Source of the DNA: Halobaculum halobium
Lineage (GTDB): Archaea > Halobacteriota > Halobacteria > Halobacteriales > Haloferacaceae
DNA: 64,000 nt
Assembly (NCBI RefSeq): GCF_030127145.1
Contig: NZ_CP126159.1
Coordinates: forward strand, 399,691-463,690
Direction: 5' to 3'
Shown piece by piece: positions 1-9,486 of the stretch (position 1 is its first letter; every line of letters begins with the position of its first letter). The position numbers and the translations under genes were made by a program. The notes under the pieces are model-generated. The model did not search any database. It saw only the letters and a list, made by a program, of their open reading frames with translations, and was not told the DNA's origin.

Positions 1-709
1 CCCAGCTGGAGAGGGCGACGCCGTTGGCGCCGTAGATACACATCGCGTCCACGCGACCCTCCTCGACGGCGCCAGCGATGTCGCTGGTGCCGACGTTGAG
101 AATGTCGTTGTCCTCCCACAGGCCAGCCTCCCGGATGACCTCCTCAGTCAGCAGCCGCGTCCCGAAGCCGGGCTGGATCGGGTAGATCGTGTACCCGCCG
201 TCCTGGAGGTCGGCCGTCGAGGTGATCCCCGACTCCTCGGTCGCGACCCAGTAGATCTCCAGGTTCGTGAACACGTAGCCCTGGTGAGGGAGGCTGTCGA
301 CGGGCTCGTCCGCGAACGGCCCCTCCTCGTTCAGCGCCTTCGAGAGGGAGTTGTTGTCGACACCCATCGACGAGATGTTGTCGCTGTCGTACTCGTAGAG
401 GTTCGCCGTCCAGCCGTCCGTGACCTGCACCGAGATGTCCAAGATGTCGCTGTGCTGGCTCGCCGCGCGTGCCAGCGCCTGTCCGGCCTGCTGGGTGGAG
501 CTCCCCGAGGACGTTCCCGCGATCGTGAGCTGATAGCTCTCGGACTCGCCGTCTCCGCCGGAATCGCCACCGGAATCGCCACCGGAGTCACCGCCGGAGT
601 CGCCGCCGGAGTCGTCGCCGCCGCCGCCGGTACAGCCGGCGAGCGTGATTACGCCCATTGTTCCTGCGCCTGCCAGCACGTCACGTCTGTTTATGTCGTC
701 ACCAGACAT
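1..709 (-). CDS. TAXI-family TRAP transporter substrate-binding lipoprotein (3' end outside window)
   Basis: This is the extracytoplasmic solute receptor of a TAXI-type tripartite (TRAP) transporter; only the N-terminal ~236 residues are present because the gene runs off the left edge. The start ATG at 709-707 gives MSGDDINRRDVLAGAG, a twin-arginine signal, followed by a lipobox LAGC with Cys26 as the expected lipidated residue. A Gly/Ser/Asp-rich spacer built of repeated GGDS units follows, typical of haloarchaeal surface lipoproteins. The mature part begins YQLTIAGTSSGSSTQQAGQA and later contains a GYTIYPIQPGFGTRLLTEEV segment, as in TAXI receptors. The membrane subunit would lie outside the window. 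Substrate cannot be inferred. Confidence 0.85.
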   Translation of the reverse strand, partial: MSGDDINRRDVLAGAGTMGVITLAGCTGGGGDDSGGDSGGDSGGDSGGDSGGDGESESYQLTIAGTSSGSSTQQAGQALARAASQHSDILDISVQVTDGWTANLYEYDSDNISSMGVDNNSLSKALNEEGPFADEPVDSLPHQGYVFTNLEIYWVATEESGITSTADLQDGGYTIYPIQPGFGTRLLTEEVIREAGLWEDNDILNVGTSDIAGAVEEGRVDAMCIYGANGVALSSW

Positions 710-889
710 GGGAATTGCTTAACGTACAGTATTGATAACGATGGTGGTTAGGGCATACCCGTCAATTTTTGCGAGGCGATCATGACATTTCGCGCCACAT
801 ACGATCGAGAGTATATATGATAATCGATCATGTGGGTACCAGGTGATCCCACCAGCGACCCGCAAAACCGGGGTACTAATTCGTGACAG

Positions 890-1330
890 TCACTGGTCGC
901 CAGCGACGATCACGGGTCGGTCACCGTCGATAATGACCCGCTGGGTGACGCTGCCGAACAGCGCCTTCCCGGCGGGTGAGCGCTTGCGCGCGGCCAACAA
1001 GATCGCGTCAACGTCGCGCTCGTCGGCTTCGGCGAGGACCTCTTGGGCGGCATCGCCCGTTCGTTCGGTTACCTCGACGGAGACGCCGAGATCGTCGATA
1101 GCGTCCCGGACCGTCGTGGCTGTGTCAGGGAGACCCTGTAAGTCGCCGATATCGTCGTTGATCGACTCGATCACCGACCGGCCCGCCTCGTCGGCAGGCG
1201 CGTCGACGGTCTCGTGAACGTGGAGGACCGTAACCTGAAGCTCGTCGCGCCCCGGCAGCGAACGGACCGTCTCGATCTGGTCGGCCGTTCGGTCCTCGTC
1301 GTCGTCGACAGCGAGCAGAACGTGGTACAT
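890..1330 (-). CDS. Universal stress protein (UspA family)
   Basis: A single-domain UspA protein of 146 residues. It starts MYHVLLAVDDDEDR, the usual first beta strand with the ATP-binding Asp, and ends with the family's G-x2-G-x9-G[ST] type region (ARKRSPAGKALFGSVTQRVI) and a final VIVAGDQ strand. The ATG at 1330 is preferred over an upstream in-frame start because a TATA-like box lies about 30 nt upstream, as expected for a leaderless haloarchaeal message. It is cytoplasmic and probably nucleotide-binding; its specific role cannot be read from the sequence. It is transcribed on its own. Confidence 0.9.
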   Translation of the reverse strand: MYHVLLAVDDDEDRTADQIETVRSLPGRDELQVTVLHVHETVDAPADEAGRSVIESINDDIGDLQGLPDTATTVRDAIDDLGVSVEVTERTGDAAQEVLAEADERDVDAILLAARKRSPAGKALFGSVTQRVIIDGDRPVIVAGDQ

Positions 1331-1356
1331 GCGACCGACAGTTGAGCGGGGGTCGG

Positions 1357-1366
1357 TATATAATTT
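1357..1366 (-). promoter_or_regulatory. TATA box of the UspA gene
   Basis: On the minus strand the sequence reads AAATTATATA, the only AT-rich patch here, about 30 nt upstream of the ATG at 1330. That spacing fits an archaeal TATA box driving a leaderless transcript. Confidence 0.55.
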
Positions 1367-1425
1367 CGTCGCCCGCCACGAGCCCTCGGTGACGATGGAC
1401 ACCCGTTCCCGACCCCGATTAGGCG

Positions 1426-2619
1426 TCAGTCAGCCGCCGCGGCGACGGTGTCCGCTGGCGCGTCAGCCGTGATCACCCTGACGACGAATACCGCGCCCAC
1501 CGTGACAACGGCCGCGAGCATGAGCCAGCCCGCCTGATAGCCGTACGTGTCCGCGAGGTAGCCGAACGCCGGCGGGGCGAACAGCGCGCCGCTAGTGAGC
1601 GCGAGCTGGCCGCCGCCGGTGGCGCCGCCCATCTCGTCGGCGGAGACGACGGTCGCCATACAGGAGTAGTACACCCCGGTGAAGCCCAACAGGAAGAACC
1701 CGAGCGCGACGAACGCGACGGTGGTGAGCGTCCGTCCGCCGACGACGCCGACCGCAACGAGCGAGAGCGCGCTCGCGATCGCCTGCGCGAGCAATATCCC
1801 GCCGATCCGACGAGTCGGATCGCCGGGCAGCGCGTCGCTGAGCCAGCCGGTGAGGACGCGGCCGACGCTCCCCGAAACCTGTACTGCAGCCAGCACGACG
1901 CCGCCGAACGCGACGGAAGCCCCGACGGAGTCGGTGACGTGGATCACGGTGTACCCAGTCGTCGTGAACAGGGCCGCACCGAGACAGAACCCGGCGGCGG
2001 TCAACGCGCGATACGGGGGGTTCGAACCGAGCTTTCGGAAGTCGGGGTAGCTCGCCTCCCCACCGGGTTCGGTGCCGCGGTAGGCGAACCAGAACAGGAC
2101 CGCGACGACGGCCCCGGTTCCGGCGGCGACGTAGAACCCGGCTTCCCAGTAGAGAACGCCGGCGATGCCGGTAACGAGCAGGGCGCTGGCGCCGCTGCCG
2201 GCGGTGACGCCGACCTGTTTCACGCCCATGACGACGTTCTGCCGTCCGGGCGGCGTATTGTCGAACACGGCCTTGTTGGTCCCCGGCATCGCCGTTCCGT
2301 ACAGCGACCCAAGGAGGAAGGCGCTCGCGAGCAACGCTGGAAACGACCACGCCTGCGTGACGAGGAACGCCCCCGTCGAGACGCCGATCAGGCCGACGGT
2401 GAGCATCCGTCGCTCGCCGTAGCGGTCGGTGAGCGCCCCGAGCGGGAGCAGGAACACCGCATACCCGAGCGTCACCGACGTGACGACGAGCCCGACGGCG
2501 GCGCCAGAGAGGTCGAACTCCGCGCGGAAGAAGGGCGTCGCGGCGAAGATCGCATAATAACAGACGCTCGCGGCGACCTGCCACGAGAGCACCAGCGAGA
2601 CGATCCGATAGAGTCCCAT
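1426..2619 (-). CDS. Major facilitator superfamily transporter
   Basis: A 397-residue integral membrane carrier of normal MFS length with about twelve hydrophobic segments. The first half contains the MFS loop 2-3 signature region (PLGALTDRYGERRMLTVGLI, residues about 55-75), with a related pattern in the second half (TGWLSDALPGDPTRRIGGI). The segment NVVMGVKQVGVTAGSGAS resembles the fifth-helix motif of anion/proton antiporters. Substrate is unknown. It is a single gene, convergent with nothing and separated from the stress-protein gene downstream by about 95 nt. Confidence 0.9.
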   Translation of the reverse strand: MGLYRIVSLVLSWQVAASVCYYAIFAATPFFRAEFDLSGAAVGLVVTSVTLGYAVFLLPLGALTDRYGERRMLTVGLIGVSTGAFLVTQAWSFPALLASAFLLGSLYGTAMPGTNKAVFDNTPPGRQNVVMGVKQVGVTAGSGASALLVTGIAGVLYWEAGFYVAAGTGAVVAVLFWFAYRGTEPGGEASYPDFRKLGSNPPYRALTAAGFCLGAALFTTTGYTVIHVTDSVGASVAFGGVVLAAVQVSGSVGRVLTGWLSDALPGDPTRRIGGILLAQAIASALSLVAVGVVGGRTLTTVAFVALGFFLLGFTGVYYSCMATVVSADEMGGATGGGQLALTSGALFAPPAFGYLADTYGYQAGWLMLAAVVTVGAVFVVRVITADAPADTVAAAAD

Positions 2620-2743
2620 CTGCTCGGTCGGTGCTCAGTCACCGGAGTAAAGCGCTCTGGTACCGGTCGGTTCGACGACCGCCCGATCAGCCGAGGGCGC
2701 GCCGGAGCGAAAGAGACTCGGGCCCTCCATCGAGTCGTGACTC

Positions 2744-5005
2744 ATGGGACTGGACGACGACGCGCGCGAGTACCACCGTCGCGACCCGCCGGGGAAACTC
2801 GAGGTATCGACGACGAAGCCGACGAACACCCAACGCGACCTCTCGCTGGCGTACTCGCCGGGCGTGGCCGCGCCGTGTCGCGACATCGCCGACGCCGAGG
2901 ACCGGGGCTACGAATACACAGCGAAGGGGAATCTGGTCGGCGTCGTCTCCGACGGCTCGGCCGTGCTCGGGCTCGGTGACATCGGTCCGCTCGCCTCCAA
3001 ACCGGTCATGGAGGGAAAAGGCGTGCTGTTCAAGCGGTTCGCCGACATCGACGTGTTCGATCTCGAACTCGACGCATCGTCGCTGGACTCGTTTGTCGAC
3101 CGGGTCGCCGCGATGGAGCCGACGTTCGGCGGTGTTAACTTGGAGGACATCGCTGCGCCTGCGTGCTTCGCGGCCGAAGACCGCCTCCGCGAGCGGATGG
3201 ACGTGCCGGTCTTTCACGACGACCAACACGGCACTGCGATCATCACCGGCGCAGCGCTGCTCAACGCGGCCGACATCGTCGGCAAGGATATCTCTGATCT
3301 CGAAGTCGTCTTCTCCGGCGCGGGCGCGGCCGCCACCGCGACCGCGAAGTTCTACACCTCGCTGGGCGTTCCGGCCGGCCAGATCACGATGTGCGACATC
3401 GACGGCGTGATCACGCCCGAACGGGCCGCCGAGGCCGACCCCCACGCCCACGTCACGCAGTTCGCGACGCCAGCCGACGCCGCCGGCGGCACCGAACTCT
3501 CGGACGCGATCGAGGGGGCCGACGTGTTCGTCGGCCTGTCGGTCGGCGGGATCGTCAGCCGGGAGATGGTCCGTTCGATGGCAGACGACCCGGTCATCTT
3601 CGCGATGGCGAACCCCGACCCCGAGATCGCCTACGACGATGCGAAAGCGGCCCGTGAGGACACCGTCGTCGTCGCGACCGGTCGCTCGGACTATCCGAAC
3701 CAGGTGAACAATGTGCTGTGTTTCCCGTTCGTGTTCCGCGGGGCTCTCGACGCTCGCGCGCGCAACATCACAGAAGGGATGAAAGTCGCCGCCGCGGAGG
3801 CGCTCGCCGAACTCGCGCGCGAGGACGTCCCCGACGCCGTCCGGCGTGCCTACGGCGACCAACCGCTGGAATTCGGCGCCGAGTATGTCATCCCAAAGCC
3901 GCTCGACGAGCGCGTGCTCTTTCGGGTCGCGCCCGCGGTCGCGGAGGCGGCCGTCGACGACGGCGTCGCCCGGCGCGACCTCGACGCCGAGGCGTACGTC
4001 CAAGAACTGGAGGACCGTCTCGGCGGCAGTCGAGAAGCGATGCGCGCCGTGTTGACCGAGGCGAAGCGGGATCCCAAGCGATTGGTGCTGGCGGAAGGTG
4101 ACGACGAGACGGTCGTTCGCGCCGCGTACCAGCTCGTCGATCGCGGTATCGCCGAACCGCTCCTCGTCGGCGATCGCGGCGCCGTCGAGGCGACGCTCAA
4201 CGAGCTCGGACTGGGGTTCTCGCCGGAGATCGTCGACCCCGCCGAGATGGATCTCGATCCGTACGCCGAGTTGGTGTACGAGCGACGCAAGCGGAAGGGG
4301 CTCACCCGCCGCGAAGCACAAGCCCTGCTGTACGAGAACGACGCGCTCGCGAGCGCGCTCGTCGCCGCCGGCGACGCCGACGCGATGCTCACCGGCCGCA
4401 CGCACCACTATCCGAGTGCGCTGCGACGCCCGCTGCAGATCGTCGGCACCGCCGAGGACGCCGAGTACGCCGCCGGGGTGTATATGCTCGCGTTCGACGA
4501 CCGCGTCGTGTTCTGCGCGGACGCGACGGTGAATCAAGACCCGGACGCCGACGTGCTCACTGAGGTGACGCGACACACCGCGCAACTGGCGCGCCGGTTC
4601 AACGTCGAGCCGCGCGCGGCGCTGTTGTCGTACTCGGACTTCGGGAGCGTCGACAATGAGGGCACCCGGAAGCCCCGAGAAGCAGCCCGCCGGCTGCGCG
4701 AGGACCCCGCGGTCGACTTCCAGGTCGACGGGGAGCTACAGGCCGACACCGCCGTCGTCGACGATCTCCTCTCGGAGGACTACGAGTTCGCCGACCTCGA
4801 CGCGCCCGCGAACGTGCTGGTGTTCCCGAATCTGGAGGCCGGCAACGTCGCCTACAAGCTGTTGCACCGTCTCGGCGGCGCGGCGGTCGTTGGACCGATG
4901 CTCGTCGGGATGGCCGAACCGGTGCACGTCCTCCAGCGCGGCGACGACGCCGCAGACATCGTCAACCTCGCGGGCGTCGCTGTCGCGACCGCCGGCGACG
5001 ACTGA
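2744..5005 (+). CDS. maeB: NAD(P)-dependent malic enzyme with C-terminal phosphotransacetylase-like domain
   Basis: A 753-residue MaeB-type malic enzyme that oxidatively decarboxylates malate to pyruvate, linking the citric acid cycle to gluconeogenesis. Residues about 1-420 are the malic-enzyme part: the N-terminal domain contains [33 protein letters not shown] and the metal-binding [12 protein letters not shown] block, and the dinucleotide site is [15 protein letters not shown]. Residues about 435-753 are a PTA_PTB-like domain ([20 protein letters not shown] near its start, [17 protein letters not shown] near its end). This fusion is standard for MaeB, where the C-terminal domain is usually regulatory and not catalytic. 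Length and motifs are complete. Confidence 0.95.
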   Translation: MGLDDDAREYHRRDPPGKLEVSTTKPTNTQRDLSLAYSPGVAAPCRDIADAEDRGYEYTAKGNLVGVVSDGSAVLGLGDIGPLASKPVMEGKGVLFKRFADIDVFDLELDASSLDSFVDRVAAMEPTFGGVNLEDIAAPACFAAEDRLRERMDVPVFHDDQHGTAIITGAALLNAADIVGKDISDLEVVFSGAGAAATATAKFYTSLGVPAGQITMCDIDGVITPERAAEADPHAHVTQFATPADAAGGTELSDAIEGADVFVGLSVGGIVSREMVRSMADDPVIFAMANPDPEIAYDDAKAAREDTVVVATGRSDYPNQVNNVLCFPFVFRGALDARARNITEGMKVAAAEALAELAREDVPDAVRRAYGDQPLEFGAEYVIPKPLDERVLFRVAPAVAEAAVDDGVARRDLDAEAYVQELEDRLGGSREAMRAVLTEAKRDPKRLVLAEGDDETVVRAAYQLVDRGIAEPLLVGDRGAVEATLNELGLGFSPEIVDPAEMDLDPYAELVYERRKRKGLTRREAQALLYENDALASALVAAGDADAMLTGRTHHYPSALRRPLQIVGTAEDAEYAAGVYMLAFDDRVVFCADATVNQDPDADVLTEVTRHTAQLARRFNVEPRAALLSYSDFGSVDNEGTRKPREAARRLREDPAVDFQVDGELQADTAVVDDLLSEDYEFADLDAPANVLVFPNLEAGNVAYKLLHRLGGAAVVGPMLVGMAEPVHVLQRGDDAADIVNLAGVAVATAGDD

Positions 5006-5271
5006 CGAACCGCACCGGGGGACCCCGAGCGATCCTCACGGAATCGGCCACGGGGCCCACTCCCGCCTGCCCTCCCACGAAGTCCGGTCCCGTCTGGCCG
5101 CCACCGCCAGAGGTTCTGTCCCAATATCGACGTTCATACACTCTAAGACCGAGTATAAACGCATTCGTCCCAGAATCGGGTCAGTGTGCGGATGAACGCT
5201 CGGGGTCAAAGCTGCAAATGAGACGAACCAAACGTATTTGAACGACCGAAGCGAGGTTCTGGTAGACGCAG

Positions 5272-5790
5272 ATGGACCTGACCAGCAGTCAGCGGGAGAT
5301 CCTGAACACCCTCGTCAACGGATACGAGGAGACGGAATCCCCGATGCCGGCCACGAGGATCGCCGAGGTTTGCGACCGGCACGTGGGAACCATCCGGAAC
5401 CTGATGCAGATGATGAAGTCGCTCGGGTTGGTCGAGGGCGTTCCGGGATCCGAGGGCGGGTACGTGCCGACCGAGGCCGCCTTCGAGGCACTGGGCCGTG
5501 ACCCCGACGACGACGACAGCGGCGAGACGCTCGGGCTCGCCCACGACTACGACCGGGTCGACGTGGCCGTCGAGTCGATCGACTTCACGAACGTCCACCA
5601 CCCGAAGAAGTGCCGCGCAACGGTGACGTTTCGGGAGTCAGTCACTCGGTTCAGCGTGGGCGATCCGGTGATCGTCGGGCCGACTCCGAAGTCGGGGCTC
5701 GTGATCACCGGGCAGGTCGAAGCGACCGACGAGGGCCGCAACATCCTCCACCTCGATGTTGCACGGATGGAAGCGCCGTTAGAACAGTAG
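5272..5790 (+). CDS. HTH transcriptional regulator with C-terminal beta domain
   Basis: A 172-residue putative DNA-binding protein. Residues 1-75 form a winged helix-turn-helix of the type MDLTSSQREILNTLVNGYEE ... PATRIAEVCDRHVGTIRNLM ... GGYVPTEAAFEAL, with a clear recognition-helix pattern and a wing. After an acidic linker (DPDDDDSGE), residues about 90-170 are predicted to be beta-rich (VAVESIDFTN ... VTFRESVTRFSVGDPVIVGP), possibly a ligand or partner domain. Its targets are unknown; it lies between maeB and the convergent NAD synthetase gene and has its own roughly 265-nt upstream region. Confidence 0.75.
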   Translation: MDLTSSQREILNTLVNGYEETESPMPATRIAEVCDRHVGTIRNLMQMMKSLGLVEGVPGSEGGYVPTEAAFEALGRDPDDDDSGETLGLAHDYDRVDVAVESIDFTNVHHPKKCRATVTFRESVTRFSVGDPVIVGPTPKSGLVITGQVEATDEGRNILHLDVARMEAPLEQ

Positions 5791-5814
5791 TACCGGGACG
5801 ACACTCCGTCGGCG

Positions 5815-7572
5815 CTACGACTGCGGGGCTGAAGTCGACGAGTCGAACTTCAGTTCGAGTTCGTGAAAGTGGCTTCGAGCGTCGCTGCCGGCAGTCGTCG
5901 GCGGCCTCAAACGGTCCCGTTTCGACGCGACGTGACGAACAGCACACCACCGGATAATCTCCCGGTCTGCGTCGACTGCGTCGCCGGTTCGCTCGATACC
6001 AAGGTCCTGATCGACGAGACGAACCAGGATTTCATCGAGTAGTTCGGTTCCCGGCTCCCCCGGTACCGCTCCGCTGTCACTGGGGTCGAGGCCCCCCGAA
6101 CGATCGCGGTCACGCCGACCGGATCGATCCGAGGGGGAACCGACTGAACACCCGAGCTCGCGGCCGACCGCCGACAGTTCGCTCGCGTATGTGGCACCCA
6201 GCGGCCGGACATCGGCCGCCGCATCACCGTACCGGGTCACACGCCCGAGAAGAGCGTCCGTCCGGTTCGTCGTCCCGACGACGAGCCTGTCGTCGGCATT
6301 GGCGACGTAATATCGGCACGCGGTCCGAATGCGCGAGACGAACTCGCCCAGTTCAGTCGCGCCCGCTCGCTCCGTGGTCCGCGTCGGAAGCGCCGCTTCG
6401 AGTTCGGTGACGAGTGGTCGGATCGTCACGCGATCCATAGAGATCCCGAGGTCGTCTGCAATCGACTCGGGAGCCGGAGCGGTGAGCCCGGCCGCCTTGT
6501 GACACGGGAGGTGGAGTCCGCGGACCCGTGATGCCCCGAGCGCCTCGACCGCGATCGCAGCGGCGATACCTGACTCTCGTCCTGCTCCGAGGTCGACGAT
6601 CACGCCATCGCCGTCGGCCGCGTCGACTTGGGACCGAATGAGATCGCTGGCACGCGCGGCAGTTTTCGACGCTCGACGGTCGCCACCGACAAGCGGACAA
6701 GCGGTGTCACCTGAGGTTCCGGTAGGCGAGTCAGCGACCTCTCGAGACGGTTCTGGCGGCAGCTGTCGCTTGTGAGCGGTCTGTTGGACTCGATCGAGCA
6801 GTCGGGCGACAGTTTCGCTGTCGACGCCTGTCGCCTCGTCGATCGGCAACGGCCGAGCGTCTGGATCCGGCCCGACGAGTGCCCCCAGAACACGGTCGAG
6901 CGTCGCGTAGGAGGCACCGAGCTCGGACTCGTCGGTTTGCCCCGCCCAAAATCCAGCGGTCGGTGGCCGTGAGATGATCTCCGTCGGCACGTCGAGGGCG
7001 GTCGCGAGCGCCCGTACTGCCGTCTTGTCGTACTCGCCGAGCGGGTGTAAATCAGCGGCATCGTCTCCGTACTTCGTAAAGTAGCCGAGCAGCCGCTCAG
7101 TGCGGTTGCTCGTTCCGACGACCATGCCGTCGGACGCGTCAGCGACAAGATGCGCACACGCCATCCGCAGGCGCGCCGCCAGATTCCCGGCCGCGACGGC
7201 GTCGCCGTCCGCGGCGATCCGCGGGGCGACGTACCGTTTGAACACGTCTACGGCGGGCTTCAGCGAGACGGTTGCGTAGTCTACGCCAAGCGATTCAGCG
7301 AACGAACGGGCGTCGTTCGTGTGCCGCTCGTCTGTCGTGTCGGTTGGCATGATCAGCGCCGTCACCGAGGAAGCACCGAGCGCCTTGACTGCGAGTGCGG
7401 CCGTTGTTGCCGAGTCGACCCCACCAGAGAGACAGACGACGGCGGTTTCCGCGTCAAGTGCGTCGGCTCGTTCCCGGATCAACCTCGTCGACTCAGAGCG
7501 CAGCAGGTCGGGCTGCCCGAAATCGTGGTTATCATCGTTCAAGGCTCCCGTCTCGGGACGTCCAGTCGCCAT
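5815..7572 (-). CDS. nadE: Tandem-repeat NAD synthetase-like protein with degenerate second half
   Basis: A 585-residue protein, about twice the usual ~260-300 residues of archaeal NadE. The first half has an intact ATP pyrophosphatase loop SGGVDS at 49-54, GTSNRTERLLGYFTKYGD at 153-170, HPLGEYDKTAVR and the C-terminal KR-PP element (HKRQLPPEP, 267-275), so it should make NAD from deamido-NAD. Residues about 300-585 repeat the fold: GTTNRTDALLGRVTRYGD at 433-450, RPLG, and a final SKRDRLRPPTT. However, the loop there reads DLGAGRESG (about 327-335) and has lost the SGG-x-DS residues. The second half is therefore probably non-catalytic, perhaps replacing the second subunit of the usual homodimer. 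The start ATG lies immediately after the stop of a small upstream gene, suggesting one operon. Confidence 0.85.
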   Translation of the reverse strand: MATGRPETGALNDDNHDFGQPDLLRSESTRLIRERADALDAETAVVCLSGGVDSATTAALAVKALGASSVTALIMPTDTTDERHTNDARSFAESLGVDYATVSLKPAVDVFKRYVAPRIAADGDAVAAGNLAARLRMACAHLVADASDGMVVGTSNRTERLLGYFTKYGDDAADLHPLGEYDKTAVRALATALDVPTEIISRPPTAGFWAGQTDESELGASYATLDRVLGALVGPDPDARPLPIDEATGVDSETVARLLDRVQQTAHKRQLPPEPSREVADSPTGTSGDTACPLVGGDRRASKTAARASDLIRSQVDAADGDGVIVDLGAGRESGIAAAIAVEALGASRVRGLHLPCHKAAGLTAPAPESIADDLGISMDRVTIRPLVTELEAALPTRTTERAGATELGEFVSRIRTACRYYVANADDRLVVGTTNRTDALLGRVTRYGDAAADVRPLGATYASELSAVGRELGCSVGSPSDRSGRRDRDRSGGLDPSDSGAVPGEPGTELLDEILVRLVDQDLGIERTGDAVDADREIIRWCAVRHVASKRDRLRPPTTAGSDARSHFHELELKFDSSTSAPQS

Positions 7573-7574
7573 CG

Positions 7575-7799
7575 TCAGTCACCTCCCGTTTCGTCGCCGC
7601 GGTTCCCGGAGTCGACGTGATACGGCTCCGGAGTCGGCTCTTGGGGCGGGACTTCGTGCGCGACGGTCGACTGGATCCAGGCGTCCACCCGGTCGCGATC
7701 GTAGATGATCACGCTGTCGTCTGCGATCGAGAGATGGCCGTACCTGTTTTCACCGGACGAGTCCATCGGGGGATCTCCGTCGGGCGAGTCTGCACTCAC
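7575..7799 (-). CDS. Small conserved haloarchaeal protein (unknown function)
   Basis: A 74-residue acidic protein from a GTG at 7799; an in-frame ATG at 7844 is also possible but gives an unconvincing extra N-terminus. The core is YGHLSIADDSVIIYDRDRVD followed by AWIQS, a pattern I associate with small uncharacterised haloarchaeal proteins, then a Pro/Glu-rich tail. No signal peptide or membrane segment is visible. It ends 2 nt before the NAD synthetase gene, so the two are probably co-transcribed. Confidence 0.6.
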   Translation of the reverse strand: MSADSPDGDPPMDSSGENRYGHLSIADDSVIIYDRDRVDAWIQSTVAHEVPPQEPTPEPYHVDSGNRGDETGGD

Positions 7800-8308
7800 A
7801 GCGACACCCCCTTGGCCGGGCACTCCACTGCACCCATGCGGCAACGGACATCAATAAATCCCACATCTATTTCTATATCTGTACTATAAAACCAAATGAT
7901 TAGGTTTCTACCGGGTACTCCAATATTATTATGCGATAGATCGACCATATCTCCCCACGATTGTCTAACGCTCATACCCCGAACAGGGACATCGCCCCAC
8001 AAAGTACTTTCGAGTGATCAGATTGAATATCTCGATAGTAGTTAGTGTCCTAGAACACGATCAGGACGACATGCAGTCAATCGTGGCTTTTTGAGTCAGA
8101 ATCTGGCCGATTGTAGAATTAATTTTAATTGCGCATCGGGTCGTCGGACGCAAGTGTCGTGTCGAGTGACGACGTTCGCTCGCTCGGGCGGAGCCGACTC
8201 ACGATTCCTGTTCAGTAAGCGAAACGTACCCGACCCTGGCTGCCATCTCCAACGGAGAAATCGGCGCCGTTTCGGCGTATGATACTAGCAGGATAACACT
8301 TAGTACGC
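7800..8308. other. AT-rich intergenic region
   Basis: About 500 nt without a convincing gene. It separates the minus-strand NAD synthetase operon from the plus-strand block of the tubulin/AAA locus. It is clearly more AT-rich than its surroundings (for example 7850-7935 and 8100-8135), which fits divergent promoters, but no single box can be fixed with confidence. No tRNA-like structure was recognised. Confidence 0.4.
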
Positions 8309-9454
8309 ATGAGTTTTGATAATCTATCAATGCCGCTTCGCCCCGTCGATCGCGACGTTCTGGAAGATATCTCGCAGGACATCTCACAGTCCAACTACGG
8401 GTTCCTGTACGTCGACCGCGTCCGCGACGACCTGAAAGACCAGTATCAGAGCCGTGAAAAAGACCGACTGAAGGCCCCGAAGTTGTCGACCTCGGACGTG
8501 AAAGAGTCGCTCCGCGACCTCGCCGAGGACGAGAACTACAGCCTGGAGCGGATCCGATCGGGAGTGTTCTACTGGGACCCGTTCGGTAGCGGCACGCGAA
8601 CGGGGATCACAGAGCGCCTCAAGGGCGTGTTCCGTGATCAGATGGTCGTCACGACAGAAGACCTCCGGAAGGCGTTCGATCTGGCACACGAGGACGCCGA
8701 CTTCTTCGCCACGCAGCTGCGACGGCAGAACCTCGTGATGCGAATCGCCGCCGGAAGTCGCGACTACTACTCCGTCGGGTCGCGCCTGAAAGAGGAGACC
8801 GGCGAGGACGATCTCAAGGGGAAGCTCAAGCGACGCTCGACGCACGGAAAGCTCTCGCACGGTCAGTTGGAGGAGGCGATCTCGGTCGCCGCGACGTCGG
8901 ACGTGATCGGCTACCTCCAAGGCGAGGGACTCATCATCGACATGGACGGCGAGTACCTGGTACGGAGCGCGCTCGACGAGTTCGCCGAGAAGCTCGGCGA
9001 CGACTTGGGCGACGACGTGGCCCGATCGTTCGACGACGCGGGCAACGTGATGCCGACCGGCGAGTACAGCTCGCTGATCGAATCGGAGATCGAGGTCCGC
9101 TCGAACGTCCTCGCGCACGTCAGATCCAGCGGAGCGGACATCGGCAAGCGCGACGTCATCGAGGCCGTCCAAAGCGAGTACAACGACGACGCTGCCGATC
9201 CGCACATCGACGTGCTCGATGCCCGCAGCTTGGCGGTCGCCGTCGAGCCGTTCGAGCAGATGGTCGAGGCGCGAGCTGAGGACCTCACCCGTCCGCTGCT
9301 CCAAGACCTGACGGCCGCGACGGCGGACTCGCTGAAACAGGAGCTCCGCGAGTCCATCGACGACCTGCACCTCACGACGAGCGACGCCGGAAACGCCTAC
9401 GCCCGCACGCAGGTTCGCGAGCGCGGCGAGGAACTGATCGACGAGCGATTCTAA
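8309..9454 (+). CDS. Hypothetical protein, possible tandem winged-helix modules (tubulin/AAA locus)
   Basis: A 381-residue cytoplasmic protein of unknown family. It begins MSFDNLSMPLRPVDRDVLED; the second Met (8330) is an alternative start. Several segments alternate helices with a short hairpin in the manner of winged-helix modules: about 105-155 (TEDLRKAFDLAHEDADFFAT, then MRIAAGSRDYYSVG) and about 175-220 (KLSHGQLEEAISVAATSDVI, then GLIIDMDGEYLV). The C-terminal part (about 270-381) is long, charged and helical. No signal peptide or membrane helix is seen. It is the first gene of the five-gene plus-strand block, with 32 nt to the next gene. The winged-helix reading is inference; the protein could equally be a scaffold. 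Confidence 0.7.
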   Translation: MSFDNLSMPLRPVDRDVLEDISQDISQSNYGFLYVDRVRDDLKDQYQSREKDRLKAPKLSTSDVKESLRDLAEDENYSLERIRSGVFYWDPFGSGTRTGITERLKGVFRDQMVVTTEDLRKAFDLAHEDADFFATQLRRQNLVMRIAAGSRDYYSVGSRLKEETGEDDLKGKLKRRSTHGKLSHGQLEEAISVAATSDVIGYLQGEGLIIDMDGEYLVRSALDEFAEKLGDDLGDDVARSFDDAGNVMPTGEYSSLIESEIEVRSNVLAHVRSSGADIGKRDVIEAVQSEYNDDAADPHIDVLDARSLAVAVEPFEQMVEARAEDLTRPLLQDLTAATADSLKQELRESIDDLHLTTSDAGNAYARTQVRERGEELIDERF

Positions 9455-9486
9455 CCACCCGCAGCCACTAGCCCCTACCACATCCA

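Noticed and set aside
2687..4585. Long open frame on the minus strand antisense to malic enzyme
   Set aside because: It is the mirror of the GC-rich maeB frame; the composition is Arg/His/Val-rich without any family pattern, while maeB on the plus strand is complete.
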